From: Frankia sp. AgB1.9
GTDB lineage: Bacteria > Actinomycetota > Actinomycetes > Frankiales > Frankiaceae
Assembly: GCF_016786355.1 (NCBI RefSeq)
Contig: NZ_JADWYX010000078.1
Span: 1 to 44,215, forward strand
Reading direction: 5' to 3'
Length of the DNA stretch: 44,215 bases
Shown here: in pieces, positions 31,815 through 42,750 of the stretch
Position numbering within the stretch: the first letter of the stretch is position 1
How the letters are laid out: each line of letters begins with the position of its first letter
Program-made: the position numbers and the translations under genes
The notes under the pieces: model-generated
Database searches by the model: none
Told to the model about the DNA's origin: nothing
What the model saw: the letters and a program-made list of their open reading frames with translations, nothing else

Positions 31815-32540
31815 GTGACCCTGCCAGCACCATCCCTGCCCGCGCCGCTCATGTCAGCGCCGCCCTTGCCGGCACCGCGCCTGCCCGCCACGCACCCGGT
31901 CGCGACGGTCCGTCGCCCGACGGCGGCTCAGCTGCGGGCTCAGGCGGCCGCGCTGCGGGTGCTGGGCTGGACCTACCGGCGGATCGCCGTTCACTGGCAG
32001 CGCGCCTACCGGCTGAACGCCAGGCTGGCCTTCCGGCTCGCCCACGGCTGGACCCAGGACCAGGCCGCCCGCCAGTGGAACGCGCGCTGGCCGGCTGACC
32101 CGAAGAACGACAAGGCATTCAGCTACTGGGAGAGCTGGCCGGCCCGCGGCGGCCGGGCACCATCCCCGGACACGTTGCGGCGGCTGGCCGAGCTGTACCT
32201 GTGCCGGCCCGGTGACCTGCTCGACGGGTTCGACTACAGCGCCTTCGATCCCGTCGCCGGCGGTTCGGCCGAGCTCACCGGCCGCGGCGGCATGGCCCGC
32301 GACGGCCGGGGGCCTGGTGGCGCTGCCGGGGCCGCTGGGGCGTGCCGCGGCCCGGTGCCCGGCTGCGCATCCGACCCGGACTTCAAGCTTGACCCGGACT
32401 TCAGACTCGACCCGGACTTCGAGCTCGACCTGGGCCTCGGCTTCGGGCAGGAGTTCTGGCACCAGGACGACGAGGCCGGGCGGCTCGCGTGCTCCGGAGC
32501 GTCGCGGCCCGCCAGTCAGTACAGTCGAAGGTCGTTGTAG
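31815..32540 (+). CDS. Small helix-turn-helix protein with C-terminal DPDFxL repeats
   Basis: A 241-residue protein. GTG at 31815 follows AAGGAG with 8 bases spacing; the open frame starts at 31740. After a Pro/Ala-rich leader (about 35 residues), the core AQLRAQAAALRVLGWTYRRI and LAHGWTQDQAARQWNARW resemble the XRE-like HTH domain of actinobacterial regulators. PSPDTLRRLAELYLCRPGDLL completes it. The C-terminus holds three near-identical hexapeptide units, DPDFKL-DPDFRL-DPDFEL, then LDLGLGFGQ. It lies between perM and purN, where many relatives have no such gene. A DNA-binding role is likely; its targets are unknown. Confidence 0.7.
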   Translation: MTLPAPSLPAPLMSAPPLPAPRLPATHPVATVRRPTAAQLRAQAAALRVLGWTYRRIAVHWQRAYRLNARLAFRLAHGWTQDQAARQWNARWPADPKNDKAFSYWESWPARGGRAPSPDTLRRLAELYLCRPGDLLDGFDYSAFDPVAGGSAELTGRGGMARDGRGPGGAAGAAGACRGPVPGCASDPDFKLDPDFRLDPDFELDLGLGFGQEFWHQDDEAGRLACSGASRPASQYSRRSL

Positions 32541-32686
32541 GCCGCCGCGGCCACGGGCTGAGCCGGCCGTCAGGGCCGTTCACGGTTCCGGGTGCATCCG
32601 GCGGCCGCTTTCGCCCGTCCCCCGGCCGCCCGGTCCGGGGGAGGGCCTCCCGACTCGCGTCGCCGAGCCTGGGAAAGACCTGGGAG

Positions 32687-33280
32687 ATGAGCCTGCTGCC
32701 TTCGCAGACCGACCCCGCTCGCCTGGTCGTGCTCGCGTCCGGCGCGGGTACCACCCTGCAAGCGATCCTGGATGCCTGCCAGGACCAGGCCTTCGGCGCG
32801 CGCGTCATCGCGGTGGGAACCGACCGGCCCGACACCGGCGCGCAGCGGCGGGCGGCCGACCTCGGCGTGCCGGTTTTCACCGTCCAGTTGGGCGACCACG
32901 CCGATCGGGACGCGTTCAACGCCGCCACCGCCGAGCGGATCGCCGCCGCGCGCCCCGACCTCCTGGTGCTCGCCGGGTATATGAAGATCCTGGACAAGCA
33001 GGTCATCGGGCGGTTCCGCACGGTCAACACCCATCCGTCGCTGCTGCCGTCGTTCCCCGGTGCGCACGCGATCCGGGAGGCGCTGGCGCATGGCGTGAAG
33101 GTCAGTGGGGTCACCGTCCACTGGGTGGACGAGGGTGTCGACACCGGCCCGATCATCGCCCAGGCGGCGGTCGACGTCCGCCCGGGCGACACCGAGGACG
33201 ACCTGCGCGACCGAATCCAGGCGGTCGAACGTGGGCTGTACGTCGCAACGATCGGCAAGATCGTGCGTGGCAGCGCCTGA
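32687..33280 (+). CDS. purN: Phosphoribosylglycinamide formyltransferase
   Basis: It transfers a formyl group from 10-formyl-tetrahydrofolate to GAR, the third step of de novo purine synthesis. ATG at 32687 gives 197 residues and the usual start before RLVVLASGAGTTLQAIL. The catalytic residues are Asn114 and His116 (VNTHPSLLPSFPG) and Asp152 (DEGVDTGPII). GGGAAAG lies about 10 bases upstream. The open frame reaches 32489, overlapping the HTH gene, but that part is not conserved. purH follows 147 bases downstream, the usual pair. Confidence 0.95.
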   Translation: MSLLPSQTDPARLVVLASGAGTTLQAILDACQDQAFGARVIAVGTDRPDTGAQRRAADLGVPVFTVQLGDHADRDAFNAATAERIAAARPDLLVLAGYMKILDKQVIGRFRTVNTHPSLLPSFPGAHAIREALAHGVKVSGVTVHWVDEGVDTGPIIAQAAVDVRPGDTEDDLRDRIQAVERGLYVATIGKIVRGSA

Positions 33281-33340
33281 AGGTGCCGGCGGGAGACCGC
33301 CGCTTGCCGGTGACGGCGGGTGTACGCGCGGGACCGGGCG

Positions 33341-33359
33341 CCGGGGCGAACCGCCCCGG
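33341..33359 (+). repeat. Short hairpin in the purN-purH spacer
   Basis: CCGGGGCG (33341-33348) and CGCCCCGG (33352-33359) form an 8-bp stem with a 3-base loop. It lies about 60 bases past purN and 70 bases before purH. It may be a weak terminator, RNA-processing stem or chance in GC-rich DNA. Confidence 0.4.
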
Positions 33360-33427
33360 GCCGGTGAGAGGCCTGGGCACCGACGCCCCGCCGGCGGACT
33401 GAGCCGGCGAGCCGACAAGGAGGAAGC

Positions 33428-35101
33428 ATGACGAAGCCGCAGGACGCGACGGCGGTCCCGTCCGGCGACGGCCCGGCGGCACGGTCATCGGCGGGCGATT
33501 CCACGGCCACCGCCGGCACCGAGGTGGTCGCCACCGGGCGTCGCCGCCTGCGCCGCGCGCTGGTGAGCGTCTACGACAAGTCCGGGCTCGGTGAGCTGGC
33601 CGAGGCGTTCCTGGCGGCTGGCGTGGAGGTCGTCTCCACCGGCTCCACCGCCCAGGTGCTGGCCCGCCACGGCCTGGCCGTCACCCCGGTCAGCACCCTC
33701 ACGGGCTTTCCCGAGGTGCTCGACGGCAGGGTCAAGACGCTGCACCCACGGGTGCACGCCGGCCTGCTGGCCGACCTGCGCCTGACGGAGCACGCCGAGA
33801 CGCTGGCCGAGCTGGACATCGAGCCGTTCGACCTGGTCGTCGTGAACCTCTACCCGTTCCGGGAGACCGTCGCCTCGGGCGCGACCGAGGACGAGGCAGT
33901 CGAGCAGATCGACATCGGTGGCCCGGCGATGATCCGGGCCGCGGCGAAGAACCACCCGTCGGTCGCCGTCGTGGTCGAGCCGGGTGACTACCCGGCGCTG
34001 ATCGAGGCGGTGCGCGGCCCCGGTTTCGACCTGCCGGCCCGCCGCCGGCTCGCCGCGCGGGCGTTCGCCCACACCGCCGGCTACGACGCGGCGGTCGCCT
34101 CGTGGTTCGCCAGCGTCGTCGCACCGGACGAGACAGCGACCGAGACCGGCTGGCCGGACGTGCTCACCGCCCAGTGGCACCGCTCGGACGTGTTGCGCTA
34201 CGGCGAGAACCCGCACCAGCGGGCCGCGCTCTACGTCGCGGCCGACGACCCGACGCCTGGGCTCGCGACCGCGCAGCAGCTGCACGGCAAGCAGATGTCC
34301 TACAACAACTACACCGACACCGACGCGGCCCGCCGGGCCGTCTACGACTTCGCCGAGCCGGCGGTAGCGATCATCAAGCACGCCAACCCTTGCGGGATCG
34401 CCGTCGCGGCGGACATCGCGGCCGCGCATCGCAAGGCGCACGCCTGCGACCCGGTGTCGGCGTTCGGGGGCGTGATCGCGACCAACCGGCCGGTCACGGT
34501 CGAGCTGGCCGAGCAGATCGCCGAGATCTTCACCGAGGTCGTGGCCGCACCGGGCTACGAGCCGGGCGCGGTCGAGGTGCTGGCCCGCAAGCCGTCCATC
34601 CGGCTGCTGCAGTGCGCACCGCCGCCGCATCCGCGCGGCGTCGAGCTGCGCCAGGTCTCCGGCGGGCTGCTGTTGCAGTCCAGGGACGCGCTGGACGCGG
34701 CCGGTGACGAGCCGTCGACGTGGACGCTGGAGGCCGGCACCCCCGCGGACGAGGAGACTCTGGCCGACCTGCATTTCGCCTGGCGCGCGATCCGGGCGGT
34801 GAAGTCCAACGCGATCCTGATCGCCTCGGCCGGGGCGACGGTCGGGGTCGGCATGGGCCAGGTGAACCGGGTCGACGCCGCCAAGCTCGCGGTCAGCCGC
34901 GCGGGTGACCGGACGAAGGGCGCGGTCGCGGCGAGCGATGCGTTCTTCCCGTTCGCGGACGGCTTCCAGGTGCTCGCCGAAGCCGGGGTACGCGCCGTCG
35001 TCGAGCCGGGTGGCTCGGTCCGGGACGAAGAGGTGGTCATAGCCGCGCGCGAGGCCGGCGTGACCCTCTACTTCACCGGCGTGCGCCACTTCGCGCACTA
35101 G
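33428..35101 (+). CDS. purH: Bifunctional AICAR transformylase/IMP cyclohydrolase
   Basis: It carries out the last two steps to IMP. The N-terminal 35-40 residues are a variable leader. The MGS-like IMP cyclohydrolase domain begins RRALVSVYDKSGLGELAEAF and contains TGSTAQVLARHGL and DGRVKTLHPRVHAGLL. The transformylase domain includes RYGENPHQRAALY, QMSYNNYTDTDAA and KHANPCG, with the catalytic Lys317-His318 pair. It ends with GVTLYFTGVRHFAH, the normal C-terminus, and has a normal length (557). ATG at 33428 follows AAGGAGGAAGC, a strong Shine-Dalgarno. Confidence 0.96.
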   Translation: MTKPQDATAVPSGDGPAARSSAGDSTATAGTEVVATGRRRLRRALVSVYDKSGLGELAEAFLAAGVEVVSTGSTAQVLARHGLAVTPVSTLTGFPEVLDGRVKTLHPRVHAGLLADLRLTEHAETLAELDIEPFDLVVVNLYPFRETVASGATEDEAVEQIDIGGPAMIRAAAKNHPSVAVVVEPGDYPALIEAVRGPGFDLPARRRLAARAFAHTAGYDAAVASWFASVVAPDETATETGWPDVLTAQWHRSDVLRYGENPHQRAALYVAADDPTPGLATAQQLHGKQMSYNNYTDTDAARRAVYDFAEPAVAIIKHANPCGIAVAADIAAAHRKAHACDPVSAFGGVIATNRPVTVELAEQIAEIFTEVVAAPGYEPGAVEVLARKPSIRLLQCAPPPHPRGVELRQVSGGLLLQSRDALDAAGDEPSTWTLEAGTPADEETLADLHFAWRAIRAVKSNAILIASAGATVGVGMGQVNRVDAAKLAVSRAGDRTKGAVAASDAFFPFADGFQVLAEAGVRAVVEPGGSVRDEEVVIAAREAGVTLYFTGVRHFAH

Positions 35102-35115
35102 ACGGGCTGCCGAGC

Positions 35116-35148
35116 GTCGTCCTGGCCCGCTGGTCGGGCCGGGACGAC
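35116..35148 (+). terminator. purH terminator
   Basis: GTCGTCCTGGCCCG (35116-35129) pairs with CGGGCCGGGACGAC (35135-35148) over 14 bases with one G-U wobble and a 5-base loop. It starts 14 bases past the purH stop. Confidence 0.8.
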
Positions 35149-35454
35149 GCGGGCCGCTGTCCGACAGACGTCGGACGGCGCCCGCCGGACGGCTCAGCCG
35201 CGGCGGCCGGAACCGCCCGGACCGCCCCGGCCTGGGTCGTGGCGTCGATTGGGGTCGCGACGACCGCCGGCCCGGCGTTCCCGCCGTGTGCGCGGGTCCG
35301 TGGGCTGGCCGTGCTCGTCGCCGGCCCGGCTGACCTCCGGGCGCGACGGCAGAGCGGGTGTTGCGTGCTGGTCGGTGGCGCCGGCCGGCGGACCGCCTGG
35401 TCCCGCTGACCCCTCAGGGGCGGCAGGGGGCGGCCGCTGGCCGGCGCCAGCGCT
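35149..35454. other. Intergenic stretch with an in-frame open extension after the next gene's stop
   Basis: No independent gene is seen between the purH terminator and the minus-strand gene ending at 35455. However, the minus-strand frame of that gene stays open past its TGA for 86 more codons, to a TGA at 35194-35196. It encodes a hydrophilic Pro/Gly/Arg-rich sequence ending RRDPNRRHDPGRGG. Third-position GC there is roughly 78 percent, lower than clear coding regions here, so it is not firm evidence of coding. Confidence 0.4.
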
Positions 35455-35802
35455 TCAGACGCTCGTCGACTCCGCGGCGGTGGTGCCACGGCGGGCCGCG
35501 CCGGTGGTGCTGGTCGTCGTCGTGGCCGAGCTGGTGCCGGTCGCCGGAGTGGCGGTGGCGGTCGCTGCGGTGGCCGGGCCGCCGGGCGCGTCGCTGTTCG
35601 GCACGTAACGCTGCGAGACCCAGTCGAGCGCCTCACGCCAGGAAGCGCCGTAGAGGACCGAGATACGGTCCGCGGTCTGGCGCGCCAGGGCCTGGACGAA
35701 CACGCGGTCGTCGCTGTCGAGATGGCGGGCGTCCCCGAAGGTCTCCCACGCCCGGAACATCAGCTCCTGAAGCTTCTTGCTGTGTGGCGACTCGTCTGCC
35801 AC
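35455..35802 (-). CDS. Small conserved actinobacterial protein of unknown function
   Basis: A 115-residue protein. GTG at 35802 follows AGGAGGAG with 6 bases spacing, a strong signal. Residues 1-70 form a helical, charged domain (KLQELMFRAWETFGDARHL, VFVQALARQTADRISVLYG, WREALDWVSQRYVP). It resembles short conserved genes of actinobacteria that are not assigned a function. The remaining 45 residues are a Thr/Ala-rich disordered tail. It is convergent with purH. No membrane segment or signal peptide is present. Confidence 0.75.
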   Translation of the reverse strand: MADESPHSKKLQELMFRAWETFGDARHLDSDDRVFVQALARQTADRISVLYGASWREALDWVSQRYVPNSDAPGGPATAATATATPATGTSSATTTTSTTGAARRGTTAAESTSV

Positions 35803-35956
35803 GTCACGCTCCTCCTGCTGTGGGACCTGACGGGGCAGTCTGCCCTAGTCCGTGTCAGTGCCGTGCGGTGGGGGGTGCTTGCCGCGAGTGGGTGGGTGTG
35901 CCGGGGAGTCGGCTGGCTCCTTACACTGCGGGCGTGGCCGGACTGGGCGTAGCACC

Positions 35957-36430
35957 GTGAGCGCGCGACAGCCGAGGCCCGTGCCTGACGCGCTGCGGCA
36001 GCAGCCACTACGACCTCAGGGACCGGCGCAGCTGCCACGCCCGGGCGCGGCGACCACCGTTGGCGATGGCCGTTCCGGCTACCACGAACCCCCACCGGCC
36101 GGTTCGCGCGCCCGGGCGAAGGCGCAGCGAGCCGCCGAGCGCCGCCGTTGCGGGCCCTGGTTCGTGCGTGAGTTCGCCCTGACGGCGGCCCTGGCGGGTG
36201 TGGTCGTGGGAATGATCCTGGTTGTCGCGCAGAACCGGTGGCGGGTCGGGCTGTTCGGGATCGGCACCGTGCTCCTGGTGCTGGCGGCGGCGCGGCTGGT
36301 GCTGCCAGCCCAACGGATGGGCCTGCTCGCCGTGCGCGGCCGGCTGTTCGACACTCTTCTGCTGACCGTGCTCGGTGCTGCCGTGATCGGCCTGACCCTG
36401 ACGGTCCCGCTCCCGATCCCGGCTGCCTAG
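35957..36430 (+). CDS. DUF3017-type three-helix membrane protein
   Basis: A 157-residue protein with a polar Pro/Arg/Gln-rich N-terminus of about 70 residues, then three hydrophobic helices (ALTAALAGVVVGMILVVAQ, GLFGIGTVLLVLAAARLVL, LLLTVLGAAVIGLTLTVPL). The spacing and the segment between helices 2 and 3 (PAQRMGLLAVRGRLFD) match DUF3017 proteins. In Streptomyces a DUF3017 gene lies near folD and mdh; here neither is present and a monomeric icd follows. GTG at 35957 is chosen to begin MSARQPRPVPDAL; the open frame extends to 35852. Function is unknown. Confidence 0.8.
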   Translation: MSARQPRPVPDALRQQPLRPQGPAQLPRPGAATTVGDGRSGYHEPPPAGSRARAKAQRAAERRRCGPWFVREFALTAALAGVVVGMILVVAQNRWRVGLFGIGTVLLVLAAARLVLPAQRMGLLAVRGRLFDTLLLTVLGAAVIGLTLTVPLPIPAA

Positions 36431-36756
36431 CCGCGAACGCGGACCGCGGCGCGGGCCCGGCACCGCCCGATCGGCGAGTGCCGGCTGCAATCTCGCGCAC
36501 ACAGCGCCACCGGCCACCCCGTGCGCGGGGTAGCCTCGCGGGCGCCGCCCATGCCACCTGGAGACGCGATCACGTCGCTGAACCGTCGCCAGGCCGCCGC
36601 GCGTGACGCTCGCCGGCTCTTCGACGCCCTCTCCGGTGCCGTGACCCGTCATCGGCTCCCGCGGGCCGGCGAAGACGGGATGAGCGGGACATAGGTTCGA
36701 CTGAGCGGGACCCACGTCCTGCTCGCGAGATGCAGCGAACGCGAAGCGGAGTAGCG
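36431..36756. other. Intergenic region between the DUF3017-type gene and icd
   Basis: About 326 bases lie between the two plus-strand genes. No hairpin or -35/-10 pair is convincing. The 10-mer TGAGCGGGAC occurs twice (about 36681 and 36702) shortly before icd. A 47-codon open frame at 36551-36694 is listed separately. Confidence 0.4.
36551..36694 (+). CDS. Possible 47-residue protein upstream of icd
   Basis: ATG at 36551 opens 47 codons ending in TAG at 36692-36694. The protein is basic and mostly helical (SLNRRQAAARDARRLFDALS). Third positions are mostly G or C. There is no obvious Shine-Dalgarno, and chance open frames are common in this GC-rich DNA, so support is weak. If real it could be a small protein or a leader ORF for icd. 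Confidence 0.25.
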   Translation: MPPGDAITSLNRRQAAARDARRLFDALSGAVTRHRLPRAGEDGMSGT

Positions 36757-38978
<2,222 letters not shown>

Positions 38979-38982
<4 letters not shown>

Positions 38983-40424
38983 CTGCTGCTCCGGCCGTCC
39001 TCGCCCCGCGCTGGGGCGCGGGCGGCCGGCGTCGCCTCGTCGCGAGGAGCCGTCCTGGCTGACGGCGGCTCCGGCGCAGGCCGAGCGGCCGGGGCCGGTC
39101 CCGTCGCGGGGCCCGGCAGCGTCGCGGGGTGCCGGGTGTTCGTGGGGTCCCGTGGCGCGGCGGGGTGCCGCCGCAGTACGACGCCGCGGAACCGGTCGGC
39201 GAGCCAGTGCCGGTCGGGGGACGGCTCGCCCGCGTCGGCCGGCGCCGGCGGGCTGGCTGGCGACGCCTCGTCCGCGGCGCCGGCTGCTCCCGAAGCCGGG
39301 ACTTCCCGCGCCGGGTCCGCCTCCGGTGCCGGTCCTTCTGGTGCCGGCTCGTCGGTCGTCGCGTCGGCCTCCGATGTCTGCTGGTCAGCGGTACCGGAGG
39401 GGAAGACGTCCGAGTTCCCTGGCGCGGTCACCGCCCAGGCCGCGGCGAACAGCGTCCAGCGCATCACGACGTTGATCCAGATCAGCAGGCCGACGAGCAC
39501 CGCGAACGTGCCGTACATCGGGTTGTCGGTGGTCTTGCCCACCAGCCAGGTGCCGACCAGCTTGAACACCTCGATCCCGACCGCCCCAAGCAGGGCGGCC
39601 CGAGCGACCGCTCGTCGGCTCGTCTGCCGGGGCAGCCGCCAGAACAGGTACAGAAACACCATCAGGTCGGCGATCAGGGCTAGCAGCACACCCAGGCCCC
39701 TGGCCGACCAGGAGGCCAGGGAGCTGCCGGCCATTCCGGTCGCGCGCAGCAGCACCCCGTTCGCGGACGTCGCGAGGCTCGTCAGCGCCAGCGAGATCAC
39801 CACGAGCAGCCCGAGCCCGGCGAGCACCCGGATGTCCCGCAGCCGTCGAGTGATCAGGTTGCCGGCGTCGGTGTCCTGGTGCCACATCAGGCGTATCGCG
39901 TCCCGCAGCGCCGACACGAACGCCAACCCGGCCAGCAACAGGCCCACGAGGCCGAGCACGCCGATTCCGACCTTGAGCGTGCCCAGGCTGCTGATGTTCA
40001 GCTTGTCGGCGAGCCCAGGCAGGTAGCCGTTGATCTGCCGGACGACGTCGTCCTTCAGATCCGGGTACGAGTCGACGACGAAGCCGGTCGCCGCGAACAG
40101 CAGCGCCACGAGCGGGAAGAACGACAGGAACACGTAGTAGGTCGTAGAGGCCGCGAGCCGGTCGCCGCCGTTTGCTCCATACCGCGCGTAGGCGCGGATC
40201 GTGTGGTCGAGCGGTGGAAGCGATCGACGGGTCGTCGAGACACCGCCGGAGACCCCTCGGCGGGCCGTGTCGAATGTGCCGCGGATGCCGTCCACGACAG
40301 GCGGGATACCCCCTGGCACGCCTGCGGAATCACCCCCGCCGCCCCGTCGGCGTTCAGTCCGCGACAGCCTGGGCGACCGCAGTGTGCTAGACGTCGAGGT
40401 GCTGGACGTCGAGGTGCTGGACAT
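38979..40424 (-). CDS. YihY/BrkB-family inner membrane protein with disordered ends
   Basis: A 481-residue protein. After about 90 polar residues the YihY/virulence-factor-BrkB domain begins (GGDRLAASTTYYVFLSFFPLVALLFA). About six membrane helices follow, including VGIGVLGLVGLLLAGLAFVS and MYGTFAVLVGLLIWINVVMRWTLFAAAWAV. The C-terminal 130 residues are Pro/Ala/Glu-rich and disordered. The family is found in most bacteria but its transport or export role is unproven. ATG at 40424 lies inside the preceding gene and begins with Ser/Thr repeats. The true start could be further in, such as GTG at 40319. Its stop overlaps that of icd. Confidence 0.87.
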
Positions 40425-41253
40425 CGAGCGCGGCGGCCTCGGCCAGGACCGCGTCGGAGAACACCGGCCAGGCGTCGGCCGCCCACTGGTCGAAATCCCG
40501 GTCGGTGAGGGCGACGCAGGCCACCCCGGCGACCGGGTCCACCCACAGGAACGTCCCGGACCGGCCGAAGTGCCCGAACGTCGCCGGGGAGTTGGCCGAC
40601 CCGGTCCAGTGCGGGGCCTTGGTGCCGCGCAGCTCGAAACCCAGTCCCCAGTCGTTCGGCCGCTGCATGCCGAAGCCGGGCAGCACCCCGTCCAGCCCGG
40701 GGAAGGCGACCTGCGTCGCCGTGGCGTACGTCTCGGGCGCCAGCAGCGTCGGGCGCAGCAGCTCGGCGGCGAACGTGGCCACGTCGGCGGCCGTCGCCTC
40801 GACGCCGTGCGCCGGCGACCCCACGAGTCGGCTGGCCGTCATGCCCAGCGGGGCGAAGACCGCCTCGGCCAGGTAGTCGGCGAACGCGATCCCGGTCGCG
40901 GTCTCCAGCGCCCGGCCGAGCTCCTCGACGCCGGTGTTTGAGTAGATCCGCCGCGTGCCGGGGCGGGCCAGGGTGCGCTGCCCGGAGAACGCCAGTCCCG
41001 AGGCGTGGGCCAGCAGGTGCGCGACGGTGGCGCCGGGCGGCCCGGCCGGGTCCGCGAGCCCGAACGCGCCCTCCTCGACGGCGAGCAGGGCGGCGTAGGC
41101 CGACATCGTCTTGGAGACGCTTGCCAGCCGGAACGTCGCCGCCTGGTCGCCGATCTCGCCGACCCTGCGTACGGAGCCGTCGGCGGCGCGGGCGAGCACC
41201 ACCGCCGCGACGGTCGGAACGGGCCAGTCGGCCACCTGCTTGAGCGCCTCCAC
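40387..41253 (-). CDS. Serine beta-lactamase-like hydrolase (class C/DD-peptidase fold)
   Basis: A 288-residue protein of the beta-lactamase family PF00144. The SxxK motif is SVSK (Ser45-Lys48), the YxN motif is YSN (104-106), and a C-terminal HFGRSGT stands where KTG/HxG is expected. There is no signal peptide, so it is likely a cytoplasmic esterase, peptidase or amidase rather than an antibiotic-resistance enzyme. GTG at 41253 is chosen because homology starts here; the open frame reaches 41313. The last residues are the repeats LDVQH-LDVQH-LDV, encoded by a 15-bp tandem repeat that also encodes the start of the next gene in another frame. Confidence 0.88.
   Translation of the reverse strand: MEALKQVADWPVPTVAAVVLARAADGSVRRVGEIGDQAATFRLASVSKTMSAYAALLAVEEGAFGLADPAGPPGATVAHLLAHASGLAFSGQRTLARPGTRRIYSNTGVEELGRALETATGIAFADYLAEAVFAPLGMTASRLVGSPAHGVEATAADVATFAAELLRPTLLAPETYATATQVAFPGLDGVLPGFGMQRPNDWGLGFELRGTKAPHWTGSANSPATFGHFGRSGTFLWVDPVAGVACVALTDRDFDQWAADAWPVFSDAVLAEAAALDVQHLDVQHLDV
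40390..40429. repeat. 15-bp tandem repeat read in two frames at a gene overlap
   Basis: GACGTCGAGGTGCTG occurs at 40390-40404 and 40405-40419, followed by a partial third copy with one mismatch from 40420. On the minus strand one frame encodes LDVQH repeats at the end of the beta-lactamase-like protein. Another frame encodes SSTST repeats at the start of the YihY-family protein. Because 15 is a multiple of three, copy-number change preserves both frames. Confidence 0.85.
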
Positions 41254-41481
41254 CCCCCGAACTCTACGAACACCCCCCACCCCAGCCCGTTGACGCCGGC
41301 CAGGTGTGATCACTCATACGCCAGGGCTACGGCTCCGTCCTCGGGACCGCCACGACGTAGGCCGAGTGGGCCGGGCCAGGGGGTCTGGTGGGCCGGCCCG
41401 GGAGTCTGGTGGGGAGGGTCCGGGGTCGGTTGATGGGGACCGGCGACATCCGCCCGGGGCGCCGGCTGCGAAACTGGGGCG

Positions 41482-42750
41482 ATGCGCCTCCTGGAGTCGC
41501 CGGCGGTGCCGGTCACCGATCCGGCCGAGCTGCGTGGCCGGGTCGCCGACGTGCTCGTCGTCGGCGGCGGGCCGGCTGGTGCCGCCGCCGCCCTCGCGGT
41601 GTTGCGCCACCGGCCGGACGCGACCGTGGTGATCGCCGATCTGGCCACCTTCCCGCGGGACAAGACCTGCGGCGACGGCATCGCCCCGCACGGCCTCGAC
41701 GTGCTGCGCGAGCTGGGTGTGCCGCACGCCGCCGCCGGATTCCGGCCGGTCGACCGGATGCGGCTGCGCACCCCTGGTGGCGCCGAGGTCGCCACGCCGT
41801 CGGCCCGAGCCACCCACGTCATCCCCCGGATGGTGTTCGACGCGCGCCTCCTCGCGGCAGCCCAGGCCCGCGGCGCCCAGGTCGTGCGTCACCGGGTCCG
41901 CGAGCTGGCGGTCACCGACGCCGACGGTGCCCCGGCGGTCGTCGTGGACGGCGGCGCGTTGGCCGCCCGGGTCGTCGTCGGCGCGGACGGCGCGAACTCC
42001 GCGGTGCGCCGGGCGCTGGGCATCGCGGTGAACCCGCCGGACTCGCTCGCGATCGCCGTGCGCGCCTACGCGGACGCGCCCAAGGCTGACGTCCCGCCCG
42101 AGCAGTACATCGAGATGACGGACGAGGGCTGGCCGGCCTACGCCTGGTCGTTCCCGATCGGCGACGGCCGGGCGAACATCGGCTTCGGGATGCTGCGCTC
42201 CCAGCTGAACGCCACGGCCGCGGCCCGCGGCGCCGCCGGCGCCGACGAGCGGTCCGGCCGCGCGGTGCTGCACGGCACGCTGGCGGCGATCCTGCCCGAC
42301 CAGCCGGCCTACCCGGGGACCCTGCGGGCCCACCACCTGCCGATGTCCACCGCGCGGCCGCGCCAGCCGGACGGCCACGTGCTGCTCGCCGGTGACGCCG
42401 CCTCGTTGATCAACCCCCTGACCGGCGAGGGGATCTACTACGCGCTGCTGTCCGGCGCCCTCGCCGGCGACGCGGCGATGACCGCCGTCGCCGCCGGCCG
42501 GCCGGAGCGGGCCGGCGGTGCCTACCGGCGCGCGCTCGCCGGCGAGCTGGGCCGCCATCTGCGGCACACGACCCTGCTGGCCGGGCTCGCCGGCCGGCAC
42601 CGCGCGCTGATGGACGCCGCCGTCCACGCGGCCAGCAGACGTACTGAGCTGTACGACACGCTGGTCGAGATCGGCCTCGGCCGGGGCACGATCCCGGCCG
42701 CCTCGCTGGCCCGGATCGTGGCCCGCCGAGCGCTGCGGCCGGGTCGCTGA
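41482..42750 (+). CDS. Geranylgeranyl-reductase-family FAD-dependent oxidoreductase
   Basis: A 422-residue flavoprotein. The FAD-binding VLVVGGGPAGAAAAL is at 24-38. DKTCGDGIAPHGLDVLRELG carries the conserved Cys-Gly-Asp-Gly segment of the family. The second nucleotide motif LAGDAASLINPLTGEGIYYAL is near 300-320. Members reduce prenyl double bonds, such as in geranylgeranyl chains or the menaquinone side chain (MenJ). No menaquinone or carotenoid genes adjoin it, so the substrate is unclear. ATG at 41482 has GGGG just upstream. It is divergent from the beta-lactamase-like gene. Confidence 0.9.
   Translation: MRLLESPAVPVTDPAELRGRVADVLVVGGGPAGAAAALAVLRHRPDATVVIADLATFPRDKTCGDGIAPHGLDVLRELGVPHAAAGFRPVDRMRLRTPGGAEVATPSARATHVIPRMVFDARLLAAAQARGAQVVRHRVRELAVTDADGAPAVVVDGGALAARVVVGADGANSAVRRALGIAVNPPDSLAIAVRAYADAPKADVPPEQYIEMTDEGWPAYAWSFPIGDGRANIGFGMLRSQLNATAAARGAAGADERSGRAVLHGTLAAILPDQPAYPGTLRAHHLPMSTARPRQPDGHVLLAGDAASLINPLTGEGIYYALLSGALAGDAAMTAVAAGRPERAGGAYRRALAGELGRHLRHTTLLAGLAGRHRALMDAAVHAASRRTELYDTLVEIGLGRGTIPAASLARIVARRALRPGR

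Noticed and set aside
40387..41253. Antibiotic-resistance beta-lactamase
   Set aside because: It has the SxxK/YxN fold motifs but no signal peptide, and it has an HFGRSG motif unlike class C enzymes. A housekeeping hydrolase is more likely.
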